The notes below the pieces were generated by a model. It saw nothing but the letters and a program-made list of their open reading frames with translations, made no database searches and was not told where the DNA came from. Positions 7,986 through 15,696 of a stretch of DNA of 19,528 nt are shown here, in pieces. The stretch is taken from assembly GCA_020848855.1 (NCBI GenBank), contig JADLHH010000083.1, positions 1 to 19,528 of the forward strand, written 5' to 3'. The stretch comes from Anaerolineae bacterium (lineage in GTDB: Bacteria; Chloroflexota; Anaerolineae; Aggregatilineales; Phototrophicaceae). Made by a program: the position numbers and the translations under genes. The first letter of the stretch is position 1, and every line of letters starts with the position of its first letter.

Positions 7986-8818
7986 GGTGTCTGCCCGCTT
8001 TGTGACGATGGCAATCGATGGACACGATCATTCAGGTCGCCAGCGATAGCCAATATGATCTCCTGCTGCTCCGGCTGGAGCGTCCGTTCCCAGGCATTAA
8101 GGGATCGGGTGTCGATTGCCCGCCTCGGATCGGTGTTGCCGACGGTTAACCCACTGGGATACACTTCGCGGTGCGAAAACGCGTCGTGATTCAGCACGGC
8201 ATCTTCCCATTCCAGCCCCAAAAAGTCGGTAACACGCCTCAGGCAAGAATCCGGCGAAGTTACCAGATATTCATATTGGATGCCGAGCATTGGAAATGCT
8301 TGCTGGTGATAGTCGAAGTAAGCCTGAGTTTTATACTTCCAATACAGTGCGCCGATTGCCACCGACCGGTATTTTGTTGTTTTCAGTATGGCGATTTCGG
8401 ATGCAAACTGTTGGCGAAACGCGTCCTGCTGCATTTTTGCCGCAAGGATTTCTTGTCCATGATTCGTTAACCAGTTTCCGCTGCCCGCCCCCAGCTTCAG
8501 CATGGAAGTCACCGTGTCTCTGACATCACGCAGCATGAACAGCAATTTGTGCGAGGCATAGAAATTGGACGTAACTTCTACCTGTCCCTTGTCGCTGAAC
8601 TGAGGCTGCATCAACTGTTCGGTCCAGCGAGGGATCTTGAAGCCGACGCGATTGCTTCCGTACGATGCGGAGAAATCTCTGGTCATCAAAGCCTGATAAC
8701 CCGTGACTTCATCGTAACAGAAAATCTCTGAGTGCGACTCGAGGATCAGCCGGAGCAGGGTTGTGCCGCTTCGCTGACAGCCGAGGATGAAGAAATAGCG
8801 CTGTGGGTCGATCTCCAA
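7979..8818 (-). CDS. PAPS-dependent sulfotransferase family protein
   Basis: A 279-residue protein that should transfer sulfate from PAPS to a hydroxyl or amine, probably on a sugar given its neighbours. The 5'-phosphosulfate loop is canonical: ILGCQRSGTTLLRLIL at 11-26. The 3'-phosphate site reads FMLRDVRDTVTS at 94-105, with the Arg and Ser in place. No signal peptide or membrane segment is evident, so it should act in the cytoplasm. The TTG start at 8818 is well supported by GGAGAG, with GGAG 8 bases upstream. Local GC is markedly lower (about 45-48% in two 60-base lines I counted, 8281-8400) than in the plus arm, which could mean later acquisition. It is the first gene of the minus arm and overlaps the GT4-like gene. 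Confidence 0.9.
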   Translation of the reverse strand: MEIDPQRYFFILGCQRSGTTLLRLILESHSEIFCYDEVTGYQALMTRDFSASYGSNRVGFKIPRWTEQLMQPQFSDKGQVEVTSNFYASHKLLFMLRDVRDTVTSMLKLGAGSGNWLTNHGQEILAAKMQQDAFRQQFASEIAILKTTKYRSVAIGALYWKYKTQAYFDYHQQAFPMLGIQYEYLVTSPDSCLRRVTDFLGLEWEDAVLNHDAFSHREVYPSGLTVGNTDPRRAIDTRSLNAWERTLQPEQQEIILAIAGDLNDRVHRLPSSQSGQTPC

Positions 8819-9096
8819 AACTGGCTCTCCGTATTTGAACGGTTCAGTAGCATACTACTATACTTGATCAGTGATATCGATACTCTCACTACCCTTGAGG
8901 CTAAAAGCTGACGATGCAAATTCATGGCGGTTTGACATCGGGATATGATTTGCAGAAAACATGACGATGTTCTCGAATCATTTATCGTGATATCCAACAG
9001 ACCAGCTTAAGATTTAGTCGGGCAGGACGGTTAATACGATTGCTCGACTTCGCATCAGGGGGTTCATATGTTCGCACGAACAAGATCGGCGTTGAG
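8819..9096. promoter_or_regulatory. Divergent intergenic region between the two arms
   Basis: This 278-base, AT-richer gap separates the divergent starts of the sulfotransferase (minus) and transketolase (plus) genes, so it should carry promoters for both. Seen on plus: a perfect TTGACA at 8932-8937 without a good -10 at 16-18 bases, and TAAGAT at 9008-9013 without a good -35. On minus: TATAGT at 8862-8857 without a good -35. No convincing complete promoter, riboswitch or terminator could be named. A short repeat AGTGA...TCACT around TATCGATA lies near 8869-8890. Confidence 0.4.
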
Positions 9097-9900
9097 ATGA
9101 CACAACCACCGACACCCGCTTCCAGGATTCGCCAGATTATCCTGGAACAATCCAAGCGAGCCAACGTGGGACATATCGGCTCGTCGCTGTCGATTGCCGA
9201 CATCATCGCCGCGCTGTATACGCGCGTTTTTTCCGATCTTCCGCACGATGACCCCGAACGCGACCGGTTCATCCTGTCGAAAGGACATGCCGCGCTGGCG
9301 GTCTACGGCGCGCTGCATCTGAAAGGCTGGATCAGCGAGGCGGAGTTGAATACTGACTGCGCCGATGAGTCGCTGCTGGGCGTTCACCCGGAACACCGGC
9401 TGCCGGGCATCGATTTCTCGACCGGGTCGCTGGGGCACGGGCTGTCGATTGGCGCGGGCGCGGCGCTGGCGGCGCGGCTGCAGCGGTCGCCCCGGCGCGT
9501 ATTTGTGCTGCTGAGCGACGCCGAGCAGAATGAAGGCTCCGTCTGGGAAGCGGCGATGTTCGCTGCGCATCATCGGCTTGCCAACCTGATCGCGGTGCTC
9601 GATGCGAATGGTCAGCAGGCGTTCGGCTATACCGAGGCGGTGCTGAATCTGGGTGATCTCAGCCGCCGATGGGCGACATTCGGCTGGGACGTGCATCCGG
9701 TCGATGGGCACGACGTTGACGCGATTGCCGATACAATCACCGGTCTCGATACATCCGCCGGAGCGCCGCACCTGATCATCGCCAATACCACGTTCGGCAA
9801 AGGGGTTTCATTCATGCGGTCGCAGATCAAGTGGCACTACCTGCCGATGTCTGACGAGCAGTATCAACAGGCGCTTCGCGAGATCGGAGCGGTCGAATGA
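9097..9900 (+). CDS. Transketolase, N-terminal (TPP-binding) subunit
   Basis: A 267-residue N-terminal half of a split transketolase, which with its partner moves a two-carbon ketol unit between sugar phosphates using thiamine diphosphate. Seen: GHIGSSLSIADI (25-36), SKGHAALAVYGAL (61-73), the TGSLGHGLSIGAG loop (109-121) and the Mg/TPP region SDAEQNEGSVWEAAMFAAHH (140-159) with D171-equivalent DAN (169-171). The usual GDGE is SDAE, an unusual substitution of both glycines. A typical split subunit is about 270 residues. ATG 9097 fits the family N-terminus; a TTG about 57 bases upstream (9040) would add an unlikely leader. It overlaps the C-terminal subunit by ATGA. Context points to sugar precursor supply, not central metabolism. 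Confidence 0.92.
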   Translation: MTQPPTPASRIRQIILEQSKRANVGHIGSSLSIADIIAALYTRVFSDLPHDDPERDRFILSKGHAALAVYGALHLKGWISEAELNTDCADESLLGVHPEHRLPGIDFSTGSLGHGLSIGAGAALAARLQRSPRRVFVLLSDAEQNEGSVWEAAMFAAHHRLANLIAVLDANGQQAFGYTEAVLNLGDLSRRWATFGWDVHPVDGHDVDAIADTITGLDTSAGAPHLIIANTTFGKGVSFMRSQIKWHYLPMSDEQYQQALREIGAVE

Positions 9901-10826
9901 GGGGGGCTTTTGTCAAGGCGATCACCGAGCTTGCCGAGCGCGACTCGCGGGTCGTGCTGCTGACCGCCGATCTGGGCTTCATGGCGCTGGAACCGTTCGC
10001 GGAGCGCTTCCCGGAGCGCTTCTTCAACGTCGGCGTCGCCGAGCAGAATATGGTTGGGCTGGCGACCGGGCTGGCGGAATCGGGCTTCATCCCGTACGTG
10101 TACTCGATTGTCTCGTTCGCGGCGCTGCGCCCGTATGAGTTCATCCGCAACGGTCCGATCCTGCATCACCTGCCGGTGCGAATTGTCGCCGTCGGCGGGG
10201 GATTTGAATACGGCAGCGCCGGACCGACGCATCACGGGCTGGAAGATGTCGGCGTGATGCGAGTTCAGCCGGGGATTCGAGTCATCGCGCCCGCCGACGC
10301 CGACCAGACGCGGACGGCGATGCTGGCGACGTGGGATTTGGACGGCGCGATTTACTATCGGCTGGGCAAGAATGACCGGATCGTCGTGCCCGGCTTGGCG
10401 GGGCAGTTCGAGCTGGGGCGCGCGCAGATCATCCGGCAGGGCGAGGATGTGCTGTTCATCGCGATGGGCGGCATCAGCAACGAAGTCGCGCTGGCGGCGC
10501 AGGCGCTGTCGGAACGGGGGATTTCCTGCACGGTGGCGGTCGTCGCCAGCGTCAGCCCCGCGCCGGTTGACGATTTGGCTGAACTGCTCGCCCGGTTCCC
10601 GCTGGCGATCACCGTCGAGGCGCATTACGTGACGGGCGGCGTCGGTTCGCTGGTGGCGGAGATCATCGCCGAGCAGGGGCTTCACAGCCGGCTGGTGCGT
10701 TGTGGGGTGCGCGGCGGCGCAGATGGCATCACCGGGAGTCAGGCGTACCTGGAGCGGCTGCACGGTATTTCGAGGGACGCGCTGGTCGAAACGGTGCTGC
10801 ACGAACTGCAGCGTGAACGCGAGTAA
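9897..10826 (+). CDS. Transketolase, C-terminal subunit
   Basis: A 309-residue partner that completes the split transketolase: pyrimidine-binding domain then C-terminal domain, as in the E1-beta/DXS group. The catalytic glutamate that activates the TPP aminopyrimidine lies in FNVGVAEQNMVGLA (43-56, Glu49). The GPTHHGLEDVGVMR segment (109-122) carries the usual histidines, and VIAPADADQ (129-137) follows. The start ATG at 9897 overlaps the upstream stop by 4 bases, typical for subunits made in equal amounts. Ten bases separate its stop from the following GT2 gene. Cytoplasmic. Such split pairs inside glycan loci are often specialised; the sugar made here is unknown. Confidence 0.93.
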   Translation: MRGAFVKAITELAERDSRVVLLTADLGFMALEPFAERFPERFFNVGVAEQNMVGLATGLAESGFIPYVYSIVSFAALRPYEFIRNGPILHHLPVRIVAVGGGFEYGSAGPTHHGLEDVGVMRVQPGIRVIAPADADQTRTAMLATWDLDGAIYYRLGKNDRIVVPGLAGQFELGRAQIIRQGEDVLFIAMGGISNEVALAAQALSERGISCTVAVVASVSPAPVDDLAELLARFPLAITVEAHYVTGGVGSLVAEIIAEQGLHSRLVRCGVRGGADGITGSQAYLERLHGISRDALVETVLHELQRERE

Positions 10827-10835
10827 GCGAATGCC

Positions 10836-11540
10836 ATGCCAAATGAACTGATCTCTATCGTGCTGCCGGTTTACAACCAGGCGGATCACATCGGGGGCGT
10901 CATCGACGCATACGAGCCGGCGCTGGCGAGGATGTCGCTGCCGTATGAAATTCTGCTGGTGGTCAACGGCTCGCGCGATAATTCGCTGGAAGTGTGCCGG
11001 CGCATCGCCGAGACGGACCCGTCGCTGCGCGTGCTGCATACCGACCAGGGCGGCTGGGGGCGCGCCGTGAAGCAGGGGGTTGCCGAAGCGCGCGGGGAAA
11101 TCATCTGCTACACGAATTCCGCGCGAACGACAGCGCAGCAGTTGGTGCTGCTGCTGCTGTACGCGGTGGCGAACCCCGGCAATGTGATCAAAGCCAACCG
11201 CAAAGTGCGCGAAAACTGGCAGCGGCGCATCGGGTCGCTGCTGTACAATATCGAATGCCGGACGCTGTTCGACCTGGCATACTGGGACATCAACGGTACG
11301 CCGAAAGTCTTCCCGCGCAGCTTTTCCAAACTGATCGCCCTGACGAGCGACGACGACCTGATCGACCTGGAATTCAACGTGATCTGCCGGCGGGAAAATT
11401 ACCCGATGCTGGAAGTGCCGATCTATTCCACCCGGCGGCACGGCGGCAAATCGACCACACGCTACAAATCCGCGTTCGGCATGTACGTCGGCGCGTACCG
11501 GCTGTGGCAGCGGTTTCGTCAGGAAGACCATGAGCGATAA
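10836..11540 (+). CDS. Small GT2 (DPM-like) glycosyltransferase with altered acidic motifs
   Basis: A 234-residue protein with the dolichyl-phosphate-mannose-synthase-like GT-A order: SIVLPVYNQADHI (7-19), then LLVVNGSRDNSLEV (40-53), GGWGRAVKQGVAEARGEII (72-90), and ICYTNSARTTAQQL (90-103). In active relatives the second block is usually DDGSxD and the last contains DxD; here these are NGSRD and TNSART, so the metal-binding aspartates are absent. The rest is intact (DLIDLEFNVICRRENYP at 174-190, VPIYSTRRHGG at 194-204), so it is not decaying. DDD at 172-174 might substitute. No membrane anchor. It overlaps the next gene by 11 bases. Either an unusual transferase or a binding/regulatory homologue. 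Confidence 0.82.
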   Translation: MPNELISIVLPVYNQADHIGGVIDAYEPALARMSLPYEILLVVNGSRDNSLEVCRRIAETDPSLRVLHTDQGGWGRAVKQGVAEARGEIICYTNSARTTAQQLVLLLLYAVANPGNVIKANRKVRENWQRRIGSLLYNIECRTLFDLAYWDINGTPKVFPRSFSKLIALTSDDDLIDLEFNVICRRENYPMLEVPIYSTRRHGGKSTTRYKSAFGMYVGAYRLWQRFRQEDHER

Positions 11541-12768
11541 CCTCGCGGGCGCGCCGTCGAGCGACGAACTGGACGGGCTGTGGGCGCGGCATCACGCCGA
11601 ATGGCGCGACACAGCGCAGGTCGCCAGCCAGTGGGAAGCGGCGGCGCAGGTCGATGAGCGGCTGCTGAGCTGCCGGACGGAGGGGGCGTGGTGGGAAGCG
11701 CTCGCCCGCACGGGCAAAACGCTGCTGGTCACGCGCGAGTACGAACATCTGCTGATGGGGCTGAGCTTCAACGGCGATCAGCCGTCGATCACCTATATGA
11801 CGCTGCCGCACCCGTCCGGGTTGGCGTTCGACGCCAGGCGCGGCGTGGTTCACGTCGCGTCGACGCGCAACCCGAATCAGGTGTTCGATCTGGCGCCGGT
11901 CACGGGGCAGATGCCGCGCCTCGACGTTGCGGCAGGCGACGATGCCGACGGGCGACCGGAGCGCCCGCTGATCCCGGTGCGCTCGCGCTTTTACCCCGGT
12001 TGCTACTACATGCACGATCTGGCGATGATCGACGGCGTGCTGTATGCCAACTCGGTCGGGCAGAACGTGGTCGTGCGCCTGCTGGACGGCGGACGCGCCG
12101 AGCGGGTATGGTGGCCTCGATGCATCGAAACGGCAGACGGTCCGGTGTTCGGGCAGAATTACATCCAGCTCAACTCGATTGCCGCCGGCAGCCAGATCAG
12201 CGACTCGTACTTTTCGGCGTCGGCGGAAGTCATGTCCGAACTGCGACCAGGGCAGCCCGATTTCCCGGTGGACAAGCGCGGCGTGATCTTTTCCGGCGCG
12301 ACGCGCGAGCCGGTGGTCAGGGGCTTGACGCGCCCGCACTCGGCGCGATTGCACCGTGATCGGGTTTGGGTCGATAATAGCGGCTACGGTGAGCTTGGCT
12401 TTGCTGAAGACGAGCAACTGACCCCGGTCGCACATCTGCCGGGGTGGACGCGCGGTCTCGCGTTTCACGACGATATTGCATTCGTAGGCACGTCGCGGGT
12501 GATCCCGCGATTTCGCCAGTACGCGCCGGGGCTTGACCTCGACAGCAGCGTGTGCGGTCTGCACGCGGTGGACATTCGCTCCGGGACGGTGCTGGGCAGC
12601 CTGATCTGGCAGTATGGCAACCAGATTTTCGCCATCGAATTGGTTCCCAAGAATTACGCTTCCGGGTTTCCGTTCACGGTCGGGCAGGAACGCGCTACCG
12701 AACACGAGAAGCGGCTGTTCTATGCCTTTTCACTCGATAACGCCTCAAGGGATATGACACATGAGTAA
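11530..12768 (+). CDS. TIGR03032 / DUF4915 family protein
   Basis: A 412-residue protein of a family with no settled function. Recognised by the signature order LLSCRTEGAWW (45-55), LPHPSGLAF (92-100), VHVASTRNPNQVF (107-119), MHDLAMIDGVLYANSVG (161-177), GLTRPHSARLHRDRVWV (265-281), SGYGEL (284-289), LPGWTRGLAFHDDIAFVGTS (303-322) and VCGLHAVDIRSGTVLG (341-356). Repeated short beta-strand units with loops such as WVDNSGYGEL suggest a beta-propeller-like fold (inference). No signal peptide. Start ATG 11530 has AGGA 5 bases upstream and overlaps the GT2 gene by 11 bases; its end overlaps the sulfotransferase-like gene by 8. I recall family members near sulfotransferases and glycan genes, so a role in the same pathway is likely. 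Confidence 0.85.
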   Translation: MSDNLAGAPSSDELDGLWARHHAEWRDTAQVASQWEAAAQVDERLLSCRTEGAWWEALARTGKTLLVTREYEHLLMGLSFNGDQPSITYMTLPHPSGLAFDARRGVVHVASTRNPNQVFDLAPVTGQMPRLDVAAGDDADGRPERPLIPVRSRFYPGCYYMHDLAMIDGVLYANSVGQNVVVRLLDGGRAERVWWPRCIETADGPVFGQNYIQLNSIAAGSQISDSYFSASAEVMSELRPGQPDFPVDKRGVIFSGATREPVVRGLTRPHSARLHRDRVWVDNSGYGELGFAEDEQLTPVAHLPGWTRGLAFHDDIAFVGTSRVIPRFRQYAPGLDLDSSVCGLHAVDIRSGTVLGSLIWQYGNQIFAIELVPKNYASGFPFTVGQERATEHEKRLFYAFSLDNASRDMTHE

Positions 12769-13684
12769 CGATATTCGCCTGTTGATGCTCGGCGCCATGT
12801 ACGAAAACGGGGGCAACACGACCCATCGCTTTCTGGATGGGCACCCGCAGATGTTCGTCTATCCGTTCGAGTCGCAGATTGGCACGCGGATGGTGATCGA
12901 CCATCTATCATCGATGTTCCCGGTGAAATACCGCTGGCCCGTGTTCGGGCTGGATGCCACGCCCGCGCAGGATTACAAGGCGATCATCGACGAAGAGGGC
13001 AAGGTACGGGCGCGCACGCCGCAGGTGAGCAAGTTCCGGCACATGCCGTTCGACTTCTCCGACGACGCGCGCGGCGCGATTTACGAACAGTACGTCAGCC
13101 AGACCGGGCGCTCGCGCGGCGACAACGTGGCGGCGTTCTTCCGCGCAACCTTCGACGCCTGGAAGGATTACGCGCGCACCGGCGAGCAGTCGGTGTACGT
13201 CGGCTACAGCCCGATTCTGGTGGTCGATGCCGATAAGGTGCTGAACGATCTGCCGAACGCGCACTTCCTGCACGTGGTACGCAACCCCTGGTCGGCTTAT
13301 GCCGACACGAAAAAGCGCCCCGTCCCGCTGGGGCTGGCGCATTATATGCTCGGCTGGACGATGAACCAGTACTACGCGCTGTATTTCAAGGAGAAATTCC
13401 CGGATCGGCTGCATATCGTGCGCGCCGAAGACGTGATGGCGGACTCGTACCGGACGCTGGGCGATATCTGCCAGAAGCTGGGGCTGGAACCCGCCGAGTC
13501 GCTGCGCAAGCCGACGTGGAATGGTCAGGAACTGGAAGAAGTGTATCCGTGGGGCACGCTGCGCAGGGTGACGCCGGAAGCGAACCGGGCGACCGCCGGC
13601 GAGCTTTCGGAAAAGGAGCAGGCGGAAATTCGCGCCTACACCTGGCAGTACCTCGACGTGTTCGATTATCGCAGCTTCCTATAG
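12761..13684 (+). CDS. Sulfotransferase-like protein with non-canonical P-loop
   Basis: A 307-residue sulfotransferase-family protein. The 3'-phosphate site is convincing: FLHVVRNPWSAYADT at 169-183, with Arg174 and Ser178. The N-terminal loop that should bind the 5'-phosphosulfate reads GAMYENGGNTTHRFLDGHP (11-29) in place of GxxRSGTTLL: the TT and following HP are kept but the Arg-Ser is not. The basic residue may come from elsewhere (R23), or the donor may differ. The end EIRAYTWQYLDVFDY (285-299) resembles sulfotransferase C-termini. ATG 12761 overlaps the TIGR03032 stop (ATGAGTAA), and AAGGG lies 9 bases upstream. Probably acts with the TIGR03032 protein on the same glycan. Alternative: a non-sulfating P-loop homologue. 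Confidence 0.78.
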   Translation: MSNDIRLLMLGAMYENGGNTTHRFLDGHPQMFVYPFESQIGTRMVIDHLSSMFPVKYRWPVFGLDATPAQDYKAIIDEEGKVRARTPQVSKFRHMPFDFSDDARGAIYEQYVSQTGRSRGDNVAAFFRATFDAWKDYARTGEQSVYVGYSPILVVDADKVLNDLPNAHFLHVVRNPWSAYADTKKRPVPLGLAHYMLGWTMNQYYALYFKEKFPDRLHIVRAEDVMADSYRTLGDICQKLGLEPAESLRKPTWNGQELEEVYPWGTLRRVTPEANRATAGELSEKEQAEIRAYTWQYLDVFDYRSFL

Positions 13685-13687
13685 ACG

Positions 13688-14656
13688 ATGAAGCGCGTAC
13701 TGGTCACGGGGGGCACGGGGTTCGTCGGGGCGAATCTGGCGCGCCGCCTGCTGGGCGACGGGCACGACGTTCACCTGCTGGTGCGCCCCGGTTATCGCGG
13801 CTGGCGAATCGACTCCATTCGTGACAGCATCCGGCTGCACGTGGCGGAGCTTGGCGACAAGGCTCAGCTTGCCGGGCTGGTCGAAGCTGTGCAGCCGGAG
13901 TGGGTGTTCCACCTTGCCGCGTATGGGGCGTATTCGACGCAGACCAACCTCGACCGCATGATCCAGACGAATCTCATCGGGACGGTGAACCTGGTCGAGG
14001 CGTGCCTGCGGGTGGGGTTTGACGCTTTCGTCAACGCGGGGTCGTCGTCGGAATACGGGCTGAAGGATCACGCGGCTGCCGAAGACGAGTGGGTTGACCC
14101 CAACAGCCATTACGCGCTGACGAAAGTTTCGGCGACGCAGTTTTGCCGTTATACGGCGCTGGCGCAGGGCGTCCACCTGATCACGCTGCGATTGTACTCG
14201 GCGTACGGCGTGTACGAAGAACCGACGCGGCTGATGCCGACGCTTATCGTCAATGGGCTGGACGGCGGGCTGCCGCCGCTGGTGAACCCCGATATCGCCC
14301 GCGATTACGTGTATATCGACGACGTGTGCGATGCCTTCGTGCTAGCAGCGTCGCAGCCCGACCCGCAGCCCGGGGCGGTGTACAACCTGGGTACGGGTAT
14401 TCAGACGACGCTGGGCGAGGTGGTGGCAGTGGCGCGCGACGTAATGCAGATCGATGCCGAGCCGCAGTGGGGTACGATGCCGGATCGCAAGTGGGATACG
14501 TCGGTGTGGGTCGCCGATCCGCGCCGGATCAAGCAGGCGCTGAACTGGCAGCCGCGATTTGGCTTCGAGGCGGGTTTCCGGGCGATGGTCGATTGGCTGC
14601 GTTCGGACTCGCAGATGCGGGCATTCTACCAGTCATACAGGACGCTGCCGACGTGA
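13688..14656 (+). CDS. NAD-dependent epimerase/dehydratase (extended SDR, sugar-nucleotide type)
   Basis: A 322-residue extended short-chain dehydrogenase that should epimerise, dehydrate or reduce a nucleotide sugar in the cytoplasm. The Rossmann loop is VTGGTGFVGANLA (6-18), the catalytic set is S120 region GSSSEYG (118-124) plus Tyr142 and Lys146 in HYALTKVSA, and the substrate-binding segment RDYVYIDDVCDAF (205-217) is typical of the GalE/RfbB/paratose-synthase branch. ATG 13688 follows the sulfotransferase-like stop by 3 bases. The GTG of the next gene overlaps its TGA. The reaction cannot be assigned from the sequence; candidates are a 4-epimerase, a 4-reductase or a 4,6-dehydratase-like step that feeds the locus. 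Confidence 0.92.
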   Translation: MKRVLVTGGTGFVGANLARRLLGDGHDVHLLVRPGYRGWRIDSIRDSIRLHVAELGDKAQLAGLVEAVQPEWVFHLAAYGAYSTQTNLDRMIQTNLIGTVNLVEACLRVGFDAFVNAGSSSEYGLKDHAAAEDEWVDPNSHYALTKVSATQFCRYTALAQGVHLITLRLYSAYGVYEEPTRLMPTLIVNGLDGGLPPLVNPDIARDYVYIDDVCDAFVLAASQPDPQPGAVYNLGTGIQTTLGEVVAVARDVMQIDAEPQWGTMPDRKWDTSVWVADPRRIKQALNWQPRFGFEAGFRAMVDWLRSDSQMRAFYQSYRTLPT

Positions 14657-15669
14657 GGCGAATCGCTGGCGGAAACGGCAGACCGCGCTGGCTGCTGGCG
14701 CTGAGCTTCGGGCTGGCGGTCGTACTGCTGATCCTGGCGGTGCGCGGCGTCGACTGGAACGCGATGCTGGCGACGGCGCGGCAGGGGCGGCTGGAGTATC
14801 TGGCTGCCGCGTTCGGCGTGCTCACGATTTCGTATTTTCAGCGCGGGATGCGCTGGCGGGTGCTGCTGAGCGCGGAAAAGCCGGTCGCGCTGCCGGATGC
14901 TTTCTGGGCGACGTGCGTCGGGTATCTGGGGAACAGCTTTCTGCCGGCGCGCGCCGGCGAGTTGATCCGCACGGTGCTGATCGGGCAGGCGGCGAACATC
15001 AGCAAAAGCTACGTGCTGGCGACGGCGCTCACCGAGCGGATACTCGACGTGCCGACGCTCGTCCTGTTCACGCTGCTGTCGATTCCATTCGTAGGGACGC
15101 TGCCCGACGCGATTGTCTCAGCGTCGCGGGTGCTGGCGGTCGTGTCACTGGTGGGGGTAGGAGTGCTGTTCCTCGCGCCGCGCTTTCAGGGGCTGATCAT
15201 TCGCCTGCTGGGGCGGCTGCCGCTGCCGGAGTCGCTGCTGGAAAAACTCCTCACAATTACCGAAGAATTTCTGCTGGGAATGCGCGCGTTTCAGAACGTC
15301 CGGCGCGCGTTTGCGTTCGCCGCTCTGACGATCACGATCTGGTCAACGGACGTGGTCGTCGCGCTGCTGGTTGCCAACGCGTTCAGCCTGACGTTGAGCG
15401 CGCCGCAGGCGCTGCTGCTGCTCGCCGCGCTGGGGCTGTCCAGCGCCATTCCATCGACACCCGGTTATGTCGGCATTTACCAGTTCGTGGCGGTGACGGT
15501 GCTGGTTCCGTTCGGCTTGACGCAGGACGAAGCGCTGGTCTACATCATCGCCTTCCAACTGGTGACGTATGTCGGCGTGACGATCTGGGGGGTGGTTGGG
15601 CTGTGGCGGCTGGGCGTGAGTCGGCGCGGTCTTCTGAATGAGGCGGGGCAGCGCTCTGGAGAGGTCTGA
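14653..15669 (+). CDS. Flippase-like integral membrane protein (LPG_synthase_TM / UPF0104, AglD-like)
   Basis: A 338-residue multi-pass membrane protein with about eight hydrophobic segments. The family mark is the loop LGNSFLPARAGELIRTVLIG, followed by ATALTERILDV, seen in MprF-N/AglD-type proteins, and late GLSSAIPSTPGYVGIYQFV. Members are proposed to move or bind lipid-linked precursors in the membrane, and in archaea AglD is needed for glycan assembly; the exact activity here is inference. The GTG start at 14653 overlaps the epimerase stop by 4 bases (GTGA), which implies coupling. An in-frame open stretch upstream to 14143 lies within the epimerase gene and is not part of this protein. 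It sits between precursor genes and a large membrane protein, fitting glycan-lipid translocation. Confidence 0.87.
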   Translation: MRRIAGGNGRPRWLLALSFGLAVVLLILAVRGVDWNAMLATARQGRLEYLAAAFGVLTISYFQRGMRWRVLLSAEKPVALPDAFWATCVGYLGNSFLPARAGELIRTVLIGQAANISKSYVLATALTERILDVPTLVLFTLLSIPFVGTLPDAIVSASRVLAVVSLVGVGVLFLAPRFQGLIIRLLGRLPLPESLLEKLLTITEEFLLGMRAFQNVRRAFAFAALTITIWSTDVVVALLVANAFSLTLSAPQALLLLAALGLSSAIPSTPGYVGIYQFVAVTVLVPFGLTQDEALVYIIAFQLVTYVGVTIWGVVGLWRLGVSRRGLLNEAGQRSGEV

Positions 15670-15696
15670 ATCACGAGACCGGGACGCACATCCTCG

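Noticed and set aside
8932..8937. Perfect TTGACA as a -35 box for the plus arm
   Set aside because: No acceptable -10 hexamer lies 16-18 bases downstream (AGAAAA or GAAAAC only), so it was not called as a promoter.
8746..8997. Small minus-strand open frame in the divergent gap
   Set aside because: Ser-rich with no motif, overlaps the sulfotransferase start region out of frame, and the sulfotransferase start has a strong GGAG site.
9864..11531. A 555-codon open frame on the minus strand opposite the transketolase and GT2 genes
   Set aside because: It lies antisense to three well-recognised genes, is rich in Arg, Gln and His as expected of a mirror frame in GC-rich DNA, and shows no protein motif.
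11374..12705. A 443-codon minus-strand open frame opposite the TIGR03032 gene
   Set aside because: Low-complexity Arg/His/Pro composition, no motif, and full overlap with a family-supported gene on the other strand.
14143..14652. In-frame upstream extension of the flippase-like gene
   Set aside because: This part overlaps the epimerase coding region in another frame and has shadow-like composition; the family N-terminus starts at GTG 14653.
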